Source of the DNA: Pinus tabuliformis
Lineage: Eukaryota > Streptophyta > Pinopsida > Pinales > Pinaceae
Assembly (NCBI GenBank): GCA_031772625.1
Contig: CM062804.1
Span: 1,023,541,208-1,023,605,207, forward strand
Reading direction: 5' to 3'
Length of the DNA: 64,000 nucleotides
A program made the position numbers and the translations under genes. Position 1 is the first letter of the stretch. The number at the start of each line of letters is the position of its first letter. The notes under the pieces are model-generated. The model was given only the letters and a program-made list of their open reading frames with translations, did no database searches and had not been told where the DNA came from. Below, in pieces: positions 19,456 to 30,215 of this stretch.

Positions 19456-20820
19456 TAGGAAAAAGGAGTACTAAGTAACCGTGAACTACAACATACACCT
19501 CAACAAATAAATTTACCAAGGAATTGACGTATGTGTAGGCAATCTCCCCAAATGTTGTGTTCAATGTATCACATTTATAGGGTGGCAGACTAGGCTTCCT
19601 ATGGATAAAGGTTTGCAACCTATGAGGGTCTCCCTTTATATACTCGACGCTACAGGGAGCAAAAGTCTGTGCTAGTACTATCTAATGCAAGAGCGAACGA
19701 CAGCTGCTAAGTTTTAAAGACACCGAAACACGTCTCTATGCTAGACCACTAAGTATGAAGCTTTAATGTTTCAAATGCTCCTTAGATCAATTGAGATAAA
19801 TTTTAAGTTAATATTCAATTATGTTTCAATTTTGAGGCTCAAAACGATGTCACCTAAACACCTATGATGCAACTATATGAGAAAAAGGAAACTTTTCGTT
19901 TCTATGAAAGCTAGACTAATCAAGGGAAGAAATTTCAATCAATAATGCATCACGCAAAAATGCCTTCCACTAACTTTCATTTTCATCTTCCAAATGCAAA
20001 ATGTGAAAACGAAATCTAATCTTTCATTTCACTAAATGCAATGCCAAAAGTAAAAATGATCTTGACTTCTAATTATCCTAAATGCAACTTTTTCAAAAGT
20101 AAAATGGTTTTACTTTACAAAGATGCACTTAGATGAATTATGCTTTTCTTTCCATTTTGAATGATTTGATGCACCTAATATAGTTTTTAGCTCTCAATCA
20201 ACGAAAAATGTGATCTATTCTCAATGATGAATCTCAAAAAAGAACTTTTCAATGCAACTAATCTAATGCATTTTCACGAAAAGTAAATTTCGAAATACAA
20301 GCTACAACAAATGCAAAATGATGTTTTCAATGATTTCCACAGAAAACAACTCAATCAATCAGAAAAACGAGTATCTCAACGACACCAACAAGTAGCAAGT
20401 GATGACTAATCGACTAGAAACCTTAGAACTCAATCAGATTTCACTTCAAAGCCAATGAGACAAATTTTGCAAATTAATGAAGACAATCAATCAAAAACAC
20501 CATAGATACTTTGGAAAATCACTGATAGAGGAAACAAAGACTAAAAAAAAGAAGAAAATCCCTATTTTCTATTATACTCTGGGATCATTGCGACAGTAAT
20601 TAAAACATCCGCAATGTCATCGCAACTGTTAGAGGCAAACCTATGATGGGCAAAAAAAATGAAGAAAAATAAGAAATCTTCAAGACCAGACAAAAATTAA
20701 TGTTCTCAAGCAACCACCAGCAAGTGAAAATAGTTATATAAAAGCAAACAAGATAGAAAATAGACTGTTGGTCAAACTCATCACAAAAATAAGGTGAAGG
20801 ATTGAATGAAAAGGATCATA
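19456..20820 (-). other. Rest of element B leader, noncoding
   Basis: Includes the block 19533-19755 conserved with element A. The remainder to 20820 is AT-rich with frequent AAATGCAA words and no coding potential I can support. Confidence 0.55.
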
Positions 20821-20841
20821 GGCTCCCCGACGGAGTCACCA
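20821..20841 (-). other. Primer-binding site of element B
   Basis: Minus strand TGGTGACTCCGTCGGGGAGCC, close to that of element A with several changes, three bases from the LTR start at 20845. This fixes B's orientation and relationship to A. Confidence 0.7.
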
Positions 20842-20844
20842 TTT

Positions 20845-21100
20845 TGTTGTCAAGGTTAATCCTCTCTGTGGACAAAGACAATCCCTCTAGCCCAATGAGT
20901 GGGTCTAGTAACTGAAGTGACAATCAACTAGACATCTTCCTAGGTTACAATTGAAAATAAGAATGAAAGAGATGGCTTACCTCATTCTGATGTTATTCCG
21001 ATCTAACTTTGTTGAGGACCTTGAATCGCTTGTATCACATGCTTGTTTCTGCTTCTCTCAGTGTTTATATACCTGCACAAGTGATCAAGACACAACAAGA
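20845..21100 (-). repeat. Element B 5' LTR, inner part with TATA box
   Basis: Begins TGTTGTCAAGG beside the primer-binding site. A minus-strand TATATAAAC at about 21063-21071 is a good TATA box for the element transcript. The outer LTR end was not found; it may lie anywhere up to about 21850, where copia sequence starts. Confidence 0.6.
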
Positions 21101-21850
21101 CATGCCAAAATGAATAGAAAATCCAATAGAAACCTACTTAACTAATCAAGGAATGTCAAATTAAATTATACATGAACATATGCATTTTGGGAAGATGAAC
21201 CAGCAGTTGTGTATTATTAAAAAATAAATGGAAGCTTACAACCAAAGCCTTGATGTTGATAGGCTCTCCTTGAGTGTTAATCCAACTCCAAGCCAAGAAC
21301 TCTTCAAGAAATCCTTCTCCAAGTCAAATGAATAGCCTCTAGGCACAATCGTAGCATAATTATGCAAATAGACATAGACCAACGAGCCTATAACCATTTG
21401 GGAATGGGAGAAGATGAATGTATAGGCAAGGAAAGGGAGTTATGAGATCTCCAAAGATATGAATAGGTCCTCATCTCAAGGAGGTAGGTCATAGGGATAA
21501 GACCAAGAGGCCAAGTTTGGAGAATTCGACCTCATCTATGCTAAACAACCTCCAGCTCGCCACTCTATAAGCTTCTAGATCACGAAGCTTCTCATCCTCT
21601 TTAGGAAAATTGCCTTTTTGGGGATAATCACAGGTATACAAGATAACATAGCGATTCCATCACGGGTCAAGAGTGATGCAGCAAGCGACCATCACAGTTT
21701 TTAACCTCATAAGAGCGATGAGTCTCAAAATTAGGGTTTTAGAGCTATTTCTTCTAGGGAAAGCTCAAGGAATTTTCCAATCAATGTTCTGGGGAGGATA
21801 TGAACTGCATATCTGAATAAGTACACTACATGATGGTAATGTTTTGGGAA
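21101..21850. other. Unassigned stretch, probably outer B LTR
   Basis: No coding sequence recognised. It lies between B's TATA box and the copia integrase fragment, so it is most likely U3 of B's LTR plus the junction where B interrupted the copia element. Confidence 0.35.
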
Positions 21851-21852
21851 CT

Positions 21853-22125
21853 TCAGGGTATGTCACGAGGAAGTGCAGGAGGTGTGACAAAATACTGTGT
21901 AGTAGAAATATTCGAATTTCTCCCCAAGAAAGCCTCCTCTGGTGTAATCATGCCCAGAATCTGATGAGGACTCTGATTATGCAAATATACTGATGTGTTA
22001 CATGCCTTGGCCAACAAATGCAACGATAAGCCTTGATCATGCAAGATCGCCCTCGCTGCTCCCACAATGCTATGGTTCTTTATCTCAGCCACCCCATTAT
22101 GTTGTGGGTTGTGGGGTGCTATCAA
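21853..22125 (-). pseudogene. Copia integrase, C-terminal half of the core
   Basis: Reads PHNPQHNGVAEIKNHSIV, the third-acidic-residue region of the copia integrase core (usual form P-QNGVAER-N), then ARAILHDQGLSLHLLAKA and YLHNQSPHQILG-TPEEAF, all typical. The frame stops at 21853 without RT. Confidence 0.8.
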
Positions 22126-22250
22126 CTCTCGCCGGAGGCCTTATTTTTCACATAAATTTTTAATGTAATTTGACATGTAGTCACCTCCATTATCACTCTT
22201 GAGAGCCTTAATCTTCTTGCATGTTTCTTTCTCAACCATTGCCTTGAATT

Positions 22251-22694
22251 CTATGAACTTGGAGAATGTCTCATCGTTCTTCTGCATGAGGAAGATCCAA
22301 CATTTTTCTGTGAGAAGTCATCAATAAAATTGACAAAATATTTGTGCATAGCATTGGAGGCTATCGAGAAAGGTCCACAAACATCAAAGTGGATCCTTTC
22401 AAGGACTACATGTCCTTTGTTGTCCCGATCATGGAATGCGAATTTTGTGTACTTCCTCGAGTTACACCTTTTGCATACATCTTGTTTCTCAAGTGATCCT
22501 TTTGGGAGGCCTAGGGTTATTTGTTGCATGATCTTAAAAGTACCACGATTCAAATTGCCAAGTCTTCTATGCCAAATTTCACTGAAATCGTGGCTCTGCA
22601 CTTTCTCCACCTTTGTGCTCAATGCAACACAATCCTCCACTTCTAACTTGTATAGTTTCTTCACATGAACCCTGGTCTGCTTCACCAGTCCCAT
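22251..22694 (-). pseudogene. Copia pre-integrase zinc finger and integrase N-terminal core
   Basis: HRRLGNLNRGTFKIMQQ and CKRCNSRKYTKFAFH are the pre-integrase zinc-binding region; FDVCGPFSIASN and FVNFIDDFSQ begin the catalytic core with its first and second Asp regions. A frame break near 22290 separates it from the next segment. It is not functional. Confidence 0.8.
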
Positions 22695-22778
22695 GGTATG
22701 TGTCTCAAGAATGCTTTTCCTTTGTTGAAGATGACATCATAACCACAGTCTTACAAAACTACAATAGAGATTATGTTC

Positions 22779-22975
22779 ATATTCAAATATTTTTCTTCCA
22801 AGTCATGTGGAATGATGCACCTGAGTCCCCCATCTCGATACACATATTCAAATCTTTTTCTTCCAAGTCATGTGGAACGATGCACCTTCCATTGTCCCAC
22901 ATATAGATGTGCATATTCAAATATTTTTCTTCCAAGTCACGTGGAACGATGCACTTGAGTCCAAGTACCACACGC
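22779..22975 (-). pseudogene. Copia protease remnant with triplicated segment
   Basis: The motif DSGASFHMT, the usual copia protease active site, is readable at about 22800-22830 on the minus strand. The surrounding DNA occurs three times: a block starting CATATTCAAAT at 22779, 22842 and 22912, spacing 63 and 70 bp. The 63-bp step keeps frame and the 70-bp step does not. Confidence 0.7.
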
Positions 22976-23059
22976 TCCCCATAACTGTCCTAGCCATGCA
23001 TGTAATTAGGGTAAAATCAATCTCAAACTGTGAAGCCAAAGCCTCACCTGCTCCTCCTC

Positions 23060-23160
23060 CTAAGGTCTTCTTGATTTCCTTCTTGTGTGGACACTTCGTG
23101 GCATAGTGCCCGAATTCATGACAATGGAAGCATTTAATTTTTGAACAATCTTTCTTCTTG
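23060..23160 (-). pseudogene. Copia gag zinc knuckle
   Basis: The minus strand reads KCFHCHEFGHYATKCP, a canonical CX2CX4HX4C nucleocapsid knuckle, between the gag capsid part and the protease remnant. Confidence 0.75.
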
Positions 23161-23346
23161 CGCCCTCGACTGGATTATGGTTTGGATTCAGATTTCTTCC
23201 CGTTTCCCTTCTTTATATTTCCAACCAATGCAATGTTTTTTTCATCCTCGCCCTTGGATGAAGTCCCATCTCTAGTATTCTTCATTATTTCGTCCTATAC
23301 CAAATCGAACCATAAGCGCTCCCAATTTCGTATTCTCCCCTCCCAT

Positions 23347-23847
23347 TCATGAATCGTGATAACTATGCCAACTCTTGGGAAGGCTCAGAAGGGCTAGGCT
23401 TACCAAGTCTTCTTCTGGGACATTGAAACCAATTCCTCCAATTTCATCGCGACACTGAGTAAACTTGCTCAGATACTGCAGAATTGTGTCATACTTTTGC
23501 ATCTTGATACTTCGAAGTTTATCCTTGAGCGTCAGCTTCTTGTGGTCTCTACTATTCTCAAACAATTTTGTGAGTGCTTTCCACATCGAGAATGGAGTTT
23601 CTTTTCCATGGAGATTCGAGACAATATGATCCCATACTCCCTCCAAGATTATTCCCCTCACCTTGGCTACATATTTCTTCCACTTAGCAAGGTTCTGAGC
23701 ATCAGATGCTTGTGATTTTTCAACACCCGACTTGATGTATTCTAGAAATCCATTTTCATCCAATACTGCCTCCATGCAATCCTTCCATGCAACAAAATTA
23801 GAGGTACCTTCCAGGGTATTTTCTAGCCTTAGTCCATTGAAGGCCAT
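23347..23847 (-). CDS. gag: Copia gag, N-terminal capsid part
   Basis: 166 residues starting MAFNGLRLENTLEGTSNF, with VAWKDCMEAVL, IVSNLHGKETPFSMWKALTKLF and KLTLKDKLRSIKM-YDTILQYL, typical of the copia gag (UBN2-like) family that forms the particle shell. The start follows the primer-binding site by about 90 bp, as expected. It ends at a stop in 23347, before the zinc knuckle, so the full Gag is broken. Confidence 0.8.
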   Translation of the reverse strand: MAFNGLRLENTLEGTSNFVAWKDCMEAVLDENGFLEYIKSGVEKSQASDAQNLAKWKKYVAKVRGIILEGVWDHIVSNLHGKETPFSMWKALTKLFENSRDHKKLTLKDKLRSIKMQKYDTILQYLSKFTQCRDEIGGIGFNVPEEDLVSLALLSLPKSWHSYHDS

Positions 23848-23938
23848 CTTCTCAGCTCTGAAGAAATCTTGCTACACTAATCTTCAAATTCGAACCTCTG
23901 AGAAACAACTTCGAATTTCCTGCTCTAATGTGAATCTA

Positions 23939-23950
23939 GCTCTGATACCA
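23939..23950 (-). other. Copia primer-binding site
   Basis: Minus strand TGGTATCAGAGC, complementary to the 3' end of plant initiator tRNA-Met, the usual copia primer. It directly adjoins the LTR start at 23951. Confidence 0.9.
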
Positions 23951-24722
23951 TGTAGAAATTAGGCTATAGATTTGCAACTTCTCATGAAGTTTTAATCAAG
24001 ATCATAAGACACAAACCTACTCCATTGCTCTGCAAACATTAATTCACAATTTAGAACAAAAAATCAAACATGCAAGAAGAAATAACACACATGCAACAAT
24101 TATTTTTATCTACGGAAAGAAATCTGTTGAAATATCCAATGCCTACTTGCATTAATCCAATGAATAGAGATGTCTTACAATTTCTTTTCTCAAATGAGCT
24201 CACCCTGCAAGTGCACAACCTATCTCTCTTCTCACTGAAGACCTTTGACCCAAACTTAGTCAAATTTTTCCTTGGCTCAAGCTCTTATTTCTTTGAGTTC
24301 TTCCTTGAGGAATTTCCCCCTATTATTTAGGAAATTCCTCTAATTGAATTACTCAATTCCTTAGGATGACCATCTGATTGCATGCAACACATGTACACTC
24401 AAGACTAGTCTACAACTAATGTTACACTGCTTTGGAATCTCCACCTCAACTGGGTAACTCGAATTCTATGCATGCACTATCTATTATGGGTTGATTGATC
24501 AGTTAACTAGATGATCATTGAGTTTGATTGAAGTCCCACTGTTTAACTGACCTTCCACTAGTTCCTCCAAAAGTTGGAACTAGTTTAACTGAAAACAACC
24601 TGAGATAACTGACCTTGATTGCTACAAATTAGCAATCACAAATGCGGAACTAAAATCTAACTCCTCCAACTTGAATTTACTAAGTAAATTGGGTGACACA
24701 AACCATATCACACAAGTTAACA
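23951..24722 (-). repeat. Copia 5' LTR (outer end approximate)
   Basis: Starts TGTAGAAATT next to the primer-binding site. The outer end is set at GTTAACA because TGTTAAC on the minus strand suits an LTR start; no second LTR is present to confirm it. Confidence 0.5.
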
Positions 24723-25159
24723 TCATTAAAGTTCTCTGTTGATGTGGAAATTCAAATTTTCTCAATTTAATCAAGGAAAAATCAAATTGAGAATTTCTTG
24801 CTGCATTTTTTAAAAAATAAGGTAAACAAACTCATAGTACCATACATGTTCTCCCTATTATGTACCTAAGCACTAACAAGGTAAAATTTTTCTATCATAA
24901 AAATAGTTATAGGCTTCAAATTATACCATATGAGTCAAATCATGCATAAACATATTTGTTAAAGCCATTATATATTAATAGTTGAGTACATATCAAATTT
25001 TATTAGGCATAATAATGTCTAGACAACACATAGGATTAAATGGCCCTTGGAAAATGTTCACTTGCTCAATTTAGCCTTAGTATACTTAAACTAAGAGCCT
25101 AATGCTTTGTATAGAGTTAATAGGAACATTTAGCTTTAACACATTGTACCAAGCCACCA
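24723..25159. other. AT-rich spacer, nothing recognised
   Basis: No coding sequence, RNA gene or clear repeat structure seen. Confidence 0.5.
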
Positions 25160-26340
25160 ACAGAAGACCCACAAATGGAGACATTGTCTATGATTAATTG
25201 TGCAAGTTGTTGCTTTATCTAGAAACTATTAATTGAAGAGACCTTCATTCTTGTTCTCATAGTAGTTTTATGCCATGAGAACCCACTAAGGGTAGATGAA
25301 GGTTGAATTATTAACATTAATATCTAGGTGTGCATCGTCAATGTCAACAATTCTATTGTTTGATGTTGTTCAATAAGAAAGGCATTGACCTTTTTGGCCT
25401 ACAAGTATCAACATTCATTATCAAAATGGCAATATCTCCTATTGATAGAATTGATGTTTCTTCTTCCCTTCACCAATCAAACTAGGTGTTTCTTGATTAT
25501 GAGAAACAACTAGAAGCTTAGTGTCTTGGAAGATATTTAGGAGGGAAGATACAAGAAGGAAATTGGGAGGAGTTTGAGCTTTTTGTTGATGTGAGAAAGC
25601 AAACCTAAAGTATACTTTATGCAAAAGGGTTTGCTTTTGACGTTTAGCTGTAAAAGGTGGCTACATCCTCCATTGGATGGGGCATATTTCCACATCCTGC
25701 AATCCCAACCCTCCCCTCCAAATTGGTATTCTATGAGAGAAACATCTAAGAGATAACTCACAGTCCTTATGGGAGGAGAAAATTGACATAGAATAACTCA
25801 TAGTGCTTATCAGAGGAGAAAAGTGACATGGTGTGAGGGCTCTTTGATTATTTGAATTCAGTTCAATTATTTAATTCCTAAAATAGCATATGAAAATGCC
25901 ATCATGATGACATGAAAAGGGGATTTGACCCTTCTTCTATATCTACATGCTTCTATTTTAAAAAATTCACCAACACTATAGTGGATTCTATTTTTGCTTC
26001 AATGACATGGATTGTGATTTTGTTGTCTAGCTGTAAAAGTTGGAACATAATTCCACATTGTGCAATATGAGCCCTCTGCAAATATAATTGGAATCAACAT
26101 CTAAGAGATAAAGGTAATCATCACAACGATCCAAACCCTACGGCTCTTAATAAAATTGGCAGTCTATGATAGCAAAGTGCGAGAGATAACTAGTGTTGCC
26201 TATCAAACATGTTATCTCAACAATAAAGGATCTTGATTGTCTTAATTTTATTCAACCTTTGACTTCATATTAGCATTGGCATTGGAATTTCAGTGCCTCT
26301 CCTCCTCCTCCTCTCAGAGTTTCCTGTATTGTGTGGCTTT
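25160..26340. repeat. Direct repeat copy 1 of an unclassified family
   Basis: Collinear by eye with 27596-29240: shared blocks include GATTAATTGTGCAAGTTGTTG, GAGAACCCACTAAGGGT, GGTGGCTACATCCTCCATTG and, at the end, CTCAGAGTTTCCTG. It could be an LTR pair, a segmental duplication or duplicated upstream DNA of a gene. No coding potential. Confidence 0.7.
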
Positions 26341-27595
26341 ATTAATTCACCAACATATAGTTGTTGAGATAGGAGAGATTACATTTGGGAAAATGGGCTT
26401 TTGGATTAAGAAACTAGTAAACGACATTTTGAACAAATGTGGCAAAGGAAAGAACCAATTATAGAGACCCATAAAAAATCATTAAAAGTGGAGTAGGAAG
26501 AGAATCATTGTGATTTTGAACTCATTTCATAGCAAAATAAGCAAATATCTTTGTGAAAAAAAGATAGGAACATGAGAAGAAATTTTTGCTAGTTGAGAAA
26601 AGAGGTAAAGAAAACAACTTGAGCTTTTGAGACATGGTGTGTAGGTATGTGTTCAACAATGTTAACACAATCTCATCTTAACATGCTTCAAGTTGTTTAT
26701 GACTACCTAGTTGTTTCGTATATTATAAAAATGTGAGTAGTTTAACAAATAGAAGTTTAGGCACTGACCATTAGCAGCACCCGAAGGTGGGAAACATTAG
26801 TTCCCAACTAATGCTACCTTTAAGAAGACATGTACACAATAGTGTTCACAAGAAGCGTTGAGGTATTACAACTTATAGTTGTGGAAGGTTTAAAGCCATA
26901 ATATGGATGCAGTGTAGATCACATGCAACCTCCTTGGTAGACCTTATGTGCGAGATCACAATGTCATCTATAATGGATGCTACGCCACTCACAAAGTTGA
27001 AAACATGGAAAGGTTTGCTAATTTGGTTTTTCCTTCTACACTTTCCTCTATTGCCAATTGATATGAGTACATGTAGCCTGCATTGTACATATTCACAGAA
27101 GAAAGAAGAATGCAAATACCAAAAGGAGAACATGAAATCATACATGTGGTACACTATTGTTTTATGTGGTTATATTTGTACAAAAATGGTGGAGAGTGAT
27201 CATACTTGAAAAAGTCTCGAAGGGTTACAAATATCAGATACAAAGTTAGGTGAGTGATCATCCTTAACCGAGTCACCAATGAACTATTGATGACAAGGTA
27301 GATAAACTACAAGACATAAAGTACAAAATAAATAACAAACAAATATATTACATATTTGGACTAAATCCAGTAGGAACTATGGACAAAGTATGATGATTTT
27401 CTCCATGATAAAAATAAATTGTCCCTAATTTCTATTGATCGTGCACTCTTTCTAGTGAAAGACATCATCGTTTGTAGGAACTGAGCTAGCAAGAATAACC
27501 TGATTAGATACTAGAAGAATGGATATTGGAATGGAAGTGCATGGAAGTTGTATTTTGTCAATCAATTGTTGAGAAAGAAAGTTATTTTTGTTTCT
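26341..27595. other. Spacer between the direct repeats, nothing recognised
   Basis: If the flanking repeats were LTRs this would be a 1.25-kb noncoding interior, but I find neither a primer-binding site nor a purine tract at its ends. No gene supported. Confidence 0.5.
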
Positions 27596-29240
27596 GTTGT
27601 GTATGATTAATTGTGCAAGTTGTTGCTTGATCTAGAAATTGTTGAGTGAAGAGAGCTTCATTCTTGTTCTCACAGTAGTTTTCCCCATGAGAACCCACTA
27701 AGGGTGGGTGGAGGTTGAATTATTGACATTAATATCTAGGTGTGTGTCATCAAATGTCAACACTTGTGTTGTTCGATGTTGTTCAATAAGTAGTTTTCCC
27801 CATGAGAACCCACTAAGGGTGGGTGGAGGTTGAATTATTGACATTAATATCTAGGTGTGCGTCATCAAATGTCAACACTTGTGTTGTTCGATGTTGTTCA
27901 ATAAGAAAGGCATTGGTCATTTTTTCTTACAAGTCATAACATTCATTATCAAAATGACAATATTTCCAATGATATAATCGATGTTTGTTCTTCCCTTCGC
28001 TATTCAAACTAGATGTTTCTTGATTGTGATTCAAACTAGTTGTTTCTTGATTGTGAGCAATAGCAAGCAACTTAGCGTATTGGAAGATATTTGGGAGGGA
28101 TGTTCCAAGAAGGAAATTGGGAAGAGTTGGAGCTTTGCATGGATGTGAGAAAGAAAACCTAAAGTATAATTTATGCAAAAGGGTTTTCTTTTGTTGTGTA
28201 GTTGTGAAAGGTGGCTACATCCTCCATTGGATGGAGCAACTTTCCACTTCTTGCAATTCCAACACTCCCTCTGGAATTGGAATTTTGTGATAGCAGCATC
28301 TAAGAGATAACTCATAGTGCTTATCAGAAGAGAACACTGACATAGTATAATTCATAGTGCTTATGAGAGGAGAAAAATGACATAAGTTATTGCAAGGGTC
28401 TGAGGGCTCTTTGATGATTTTAATTGTGCTTTTACTACTATTTTTTAAGTGGATGATAGATTGTGCTTTTATTATTATTTTTTTACTGAATGACATGGAT
28501 TGTGCTTTTATTACTATTTTTTTCTTAGATGACATGAATTGTGCTTTTGTTGTGTAGCTGTGAAAAAATAGGGAGCATATTTCCACATGTAAGAGATAAT
28601 CTAAGTCGTTAGTTGCATAGGAAAGCTCATAGAATAAATCATAGTGTTTATGAGAGGAGAAAATTGACATAAAGAATGGCAAAGGTGAGCTTGGCTCTTT
28701 GATTATTTTAATTAGGTTCAATTATTTAATTCCTAAACTATGATATGAAAATATCATTGTGATGACATGAAAAGGAGTTTTGACCCTTTTTCTATATCTA
28801 CATGCTTCTATTTTAAAAATTGCATTCTATTTTTTGACTGGATGATTTTATTACAACTTTTTTACTTCAATAAAGTAGATTGTGCTTTTATTACTATTTT
28901 TGGTTCAATGACATGGATTGTGCTTTTGTTGTGTACCTTCGAAAAAAGCTGGAGCATCTTTCTTCCCACATCTAAGAGATAATCTGAGCCGTCCGTTGCA
29001 AACAAAATTGGCATCAACATCTAAGAGATAACCAGCGCTGCAATCCCAGCCCTCCGCTAAAATTGGTTACCTGTGATAGCAAAGTGCGAGAGATAAGTGG
29101 CGCTGCATATCAAACAGGTTATAGCAACGGTCAAGGATGTTGATTTCTTTAATTCGATTCAATTTTTGGAATTCATATTGCCATTGGCATTGCAGTGCCT
29201 TTCCTCCTCCTCTCAGAGTTTCCTGCATTGTGTGGTCTAG
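27596..29240. repeat. Direct repeat copy 2, with internal duplications
   Basis: Matches copy 1 but is longer. A 115-bp segment is tandemly doubled (27674-27788 and 27789-27903, nearly identical). A partial extra copy of the GAGCATATTTCCACAT-to-AAGAGATAA part lies at 28560-29000. Confidence 0.7.
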
Positions 29241-29640
29241 TCTCGTGAGTCTCGTGCGTTTGGAGCTCCAAATGTTGTGTGTGTGTGTATGAATGTGGTC
29301 TGGTCTCTGTTGTTTCTGTCATGTGTTTGGTGTGCCTGGCTGTATGTGTCTGTCTGTCTCTGTGGTGTGCTTGTATTCTCTGAGAGGTGGAGACAGAGGC
29401 CTGCTTGTGTTCCCTGAGAGGTGGAAGCAGGGAGCGCATCAATTATTGAATCAAGACCACTGTGCCCAGGGATCACAGTTAAATGTGGCATCCGAGTCGT
29501 TGATAGGTAAATGAGGCATTCCAGTAAATTTATTTTCAAAACTCTTTCAAAATTATGGGTTGTGGGTTGCAAATAAGATTAAGTGAATGAGAGGAATCGA
29601 TTTGATTTTAGAAATTTCATTCCAGTAAATTGATGTTCAG
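29241..29640. other. Spacer with TG-rich stretch and short duplicate
   Basis: Contains a short TG run near 29275 and an imperfect doubled segment (TGCTTGT-TTC-CTGAGAGGTGGA) at about 29365 and 29401. No gene seen. Confidence 0.5.
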
Positions 29641-29649
29641 TGTTGTTTG

Positions 29650-30215
29650 GTTTTTTTTAAATTAGATCTTCCGCATCCTTGGTGAGAGGCGGCAGTATAA
29701 ATCCCTACTTGCAGAGAAATGGAGATATCACGGTTGGATCTTGGGGGTGGCCATCGTGGAATAGTGGCCACTGGGAGCGTTTTTCTGGAGGAGAAATTCT
29801 GCAGAGCGTGCGGTTTCTTGGTTTTTTAAATCCGATCCTCTGCATCCATGGTAAGGCGGTTTCTTGGTTTTCTAAATTAAATCCTGTGCATCCATGTTTT
29901 TTGGTTTTTAAAATTAAATCCTGTGCATCCATGCTGAGGCGGTTTCTTGGTTTTGTAAATTAGATCCTCTCAATCCATGTTTCTTGGTTTTTTTAAATTA
30001 AATCCTCTGAATTAGACCCGCTGAATCCATGCTGAGAGGCGGTTTCTTGTTTTTTTTTTTAAATTAGACCCTCTTCATCCATGCTGAGGCGGCAGCATAG
30101 AAACCTCGTTGCACAGAAAGCCAGAGAAACCGGGCCTGCCAACGTCAGTGTTGAATATGGCTGGCATCAAGCGTTTTTCTCGGGGAGAAATTCCTGGAGA
30201 GTGAAGATGTTAAAG
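29650..30215. repeat. Tandem array around a TTGGTTTTTTAAATTAGATC-like core
   Basis: At least six copies of a 40-60 bp unit (CTTGGTTTT-TAAATTA-ATCCTCTGCATCCATG) run from 29810 to 30085. Longer versions of the unit with a shared tail (GGCGGCAG-ATA, GCGTTTTTCT, GAGAAATTC) lie at both ends, 29655-29815 and 30065-30215. Confidence 0.75.

Larger units (their letters stand above)
1..21100 (-). mobile_element. Element B: old Tat-type Ty3/gypsy element, split by element A and internally deleted
   Basis: Reading on the minus strand, the parts are: an LTR beginning at 20845 (outer end not located), a primer-binding site at 20821-20841, a leader, gag (18499-19317), then after the 15-kb insertion of element A a protease fragment (2532-3427) and a 3' noncoding region (about 255-2480). 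RT, RNase H, integrase and the antisense gene seen in element A are missing: protease remnants lie within about 60 bp of the 3' noncoding repeats. The 3' noncoding part aligns by eye with A's 4790-6480, so B's own 3' LTR should lie just left of the window. The parts are seen directly; joining them into one element is inference. Confidence 0.75.
21850..24722 (-). mobile_element. Truncated Ty1/copia retrotransposon
   Basis: In element order: an LTR starting at 23951 (TGTAGAAATT; probable outer end near 24722, GTTAACA), a primer-binding site at 23939-23950, gag, a zinc knuckle, protease remnants, and integrase to about 21853. RT and RNase H are absent. The gag-protease-integrase order with no RT before integrase is the copia order. 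Its 3' half seems to have been removed where element B now ends. Confidence 0.8.

Noticed and set aside
29650-30215. CRISPR-like or satellite array
   Set aside because: Units are imperfect and differ in length, without spacers; it is a local tandem duplication.
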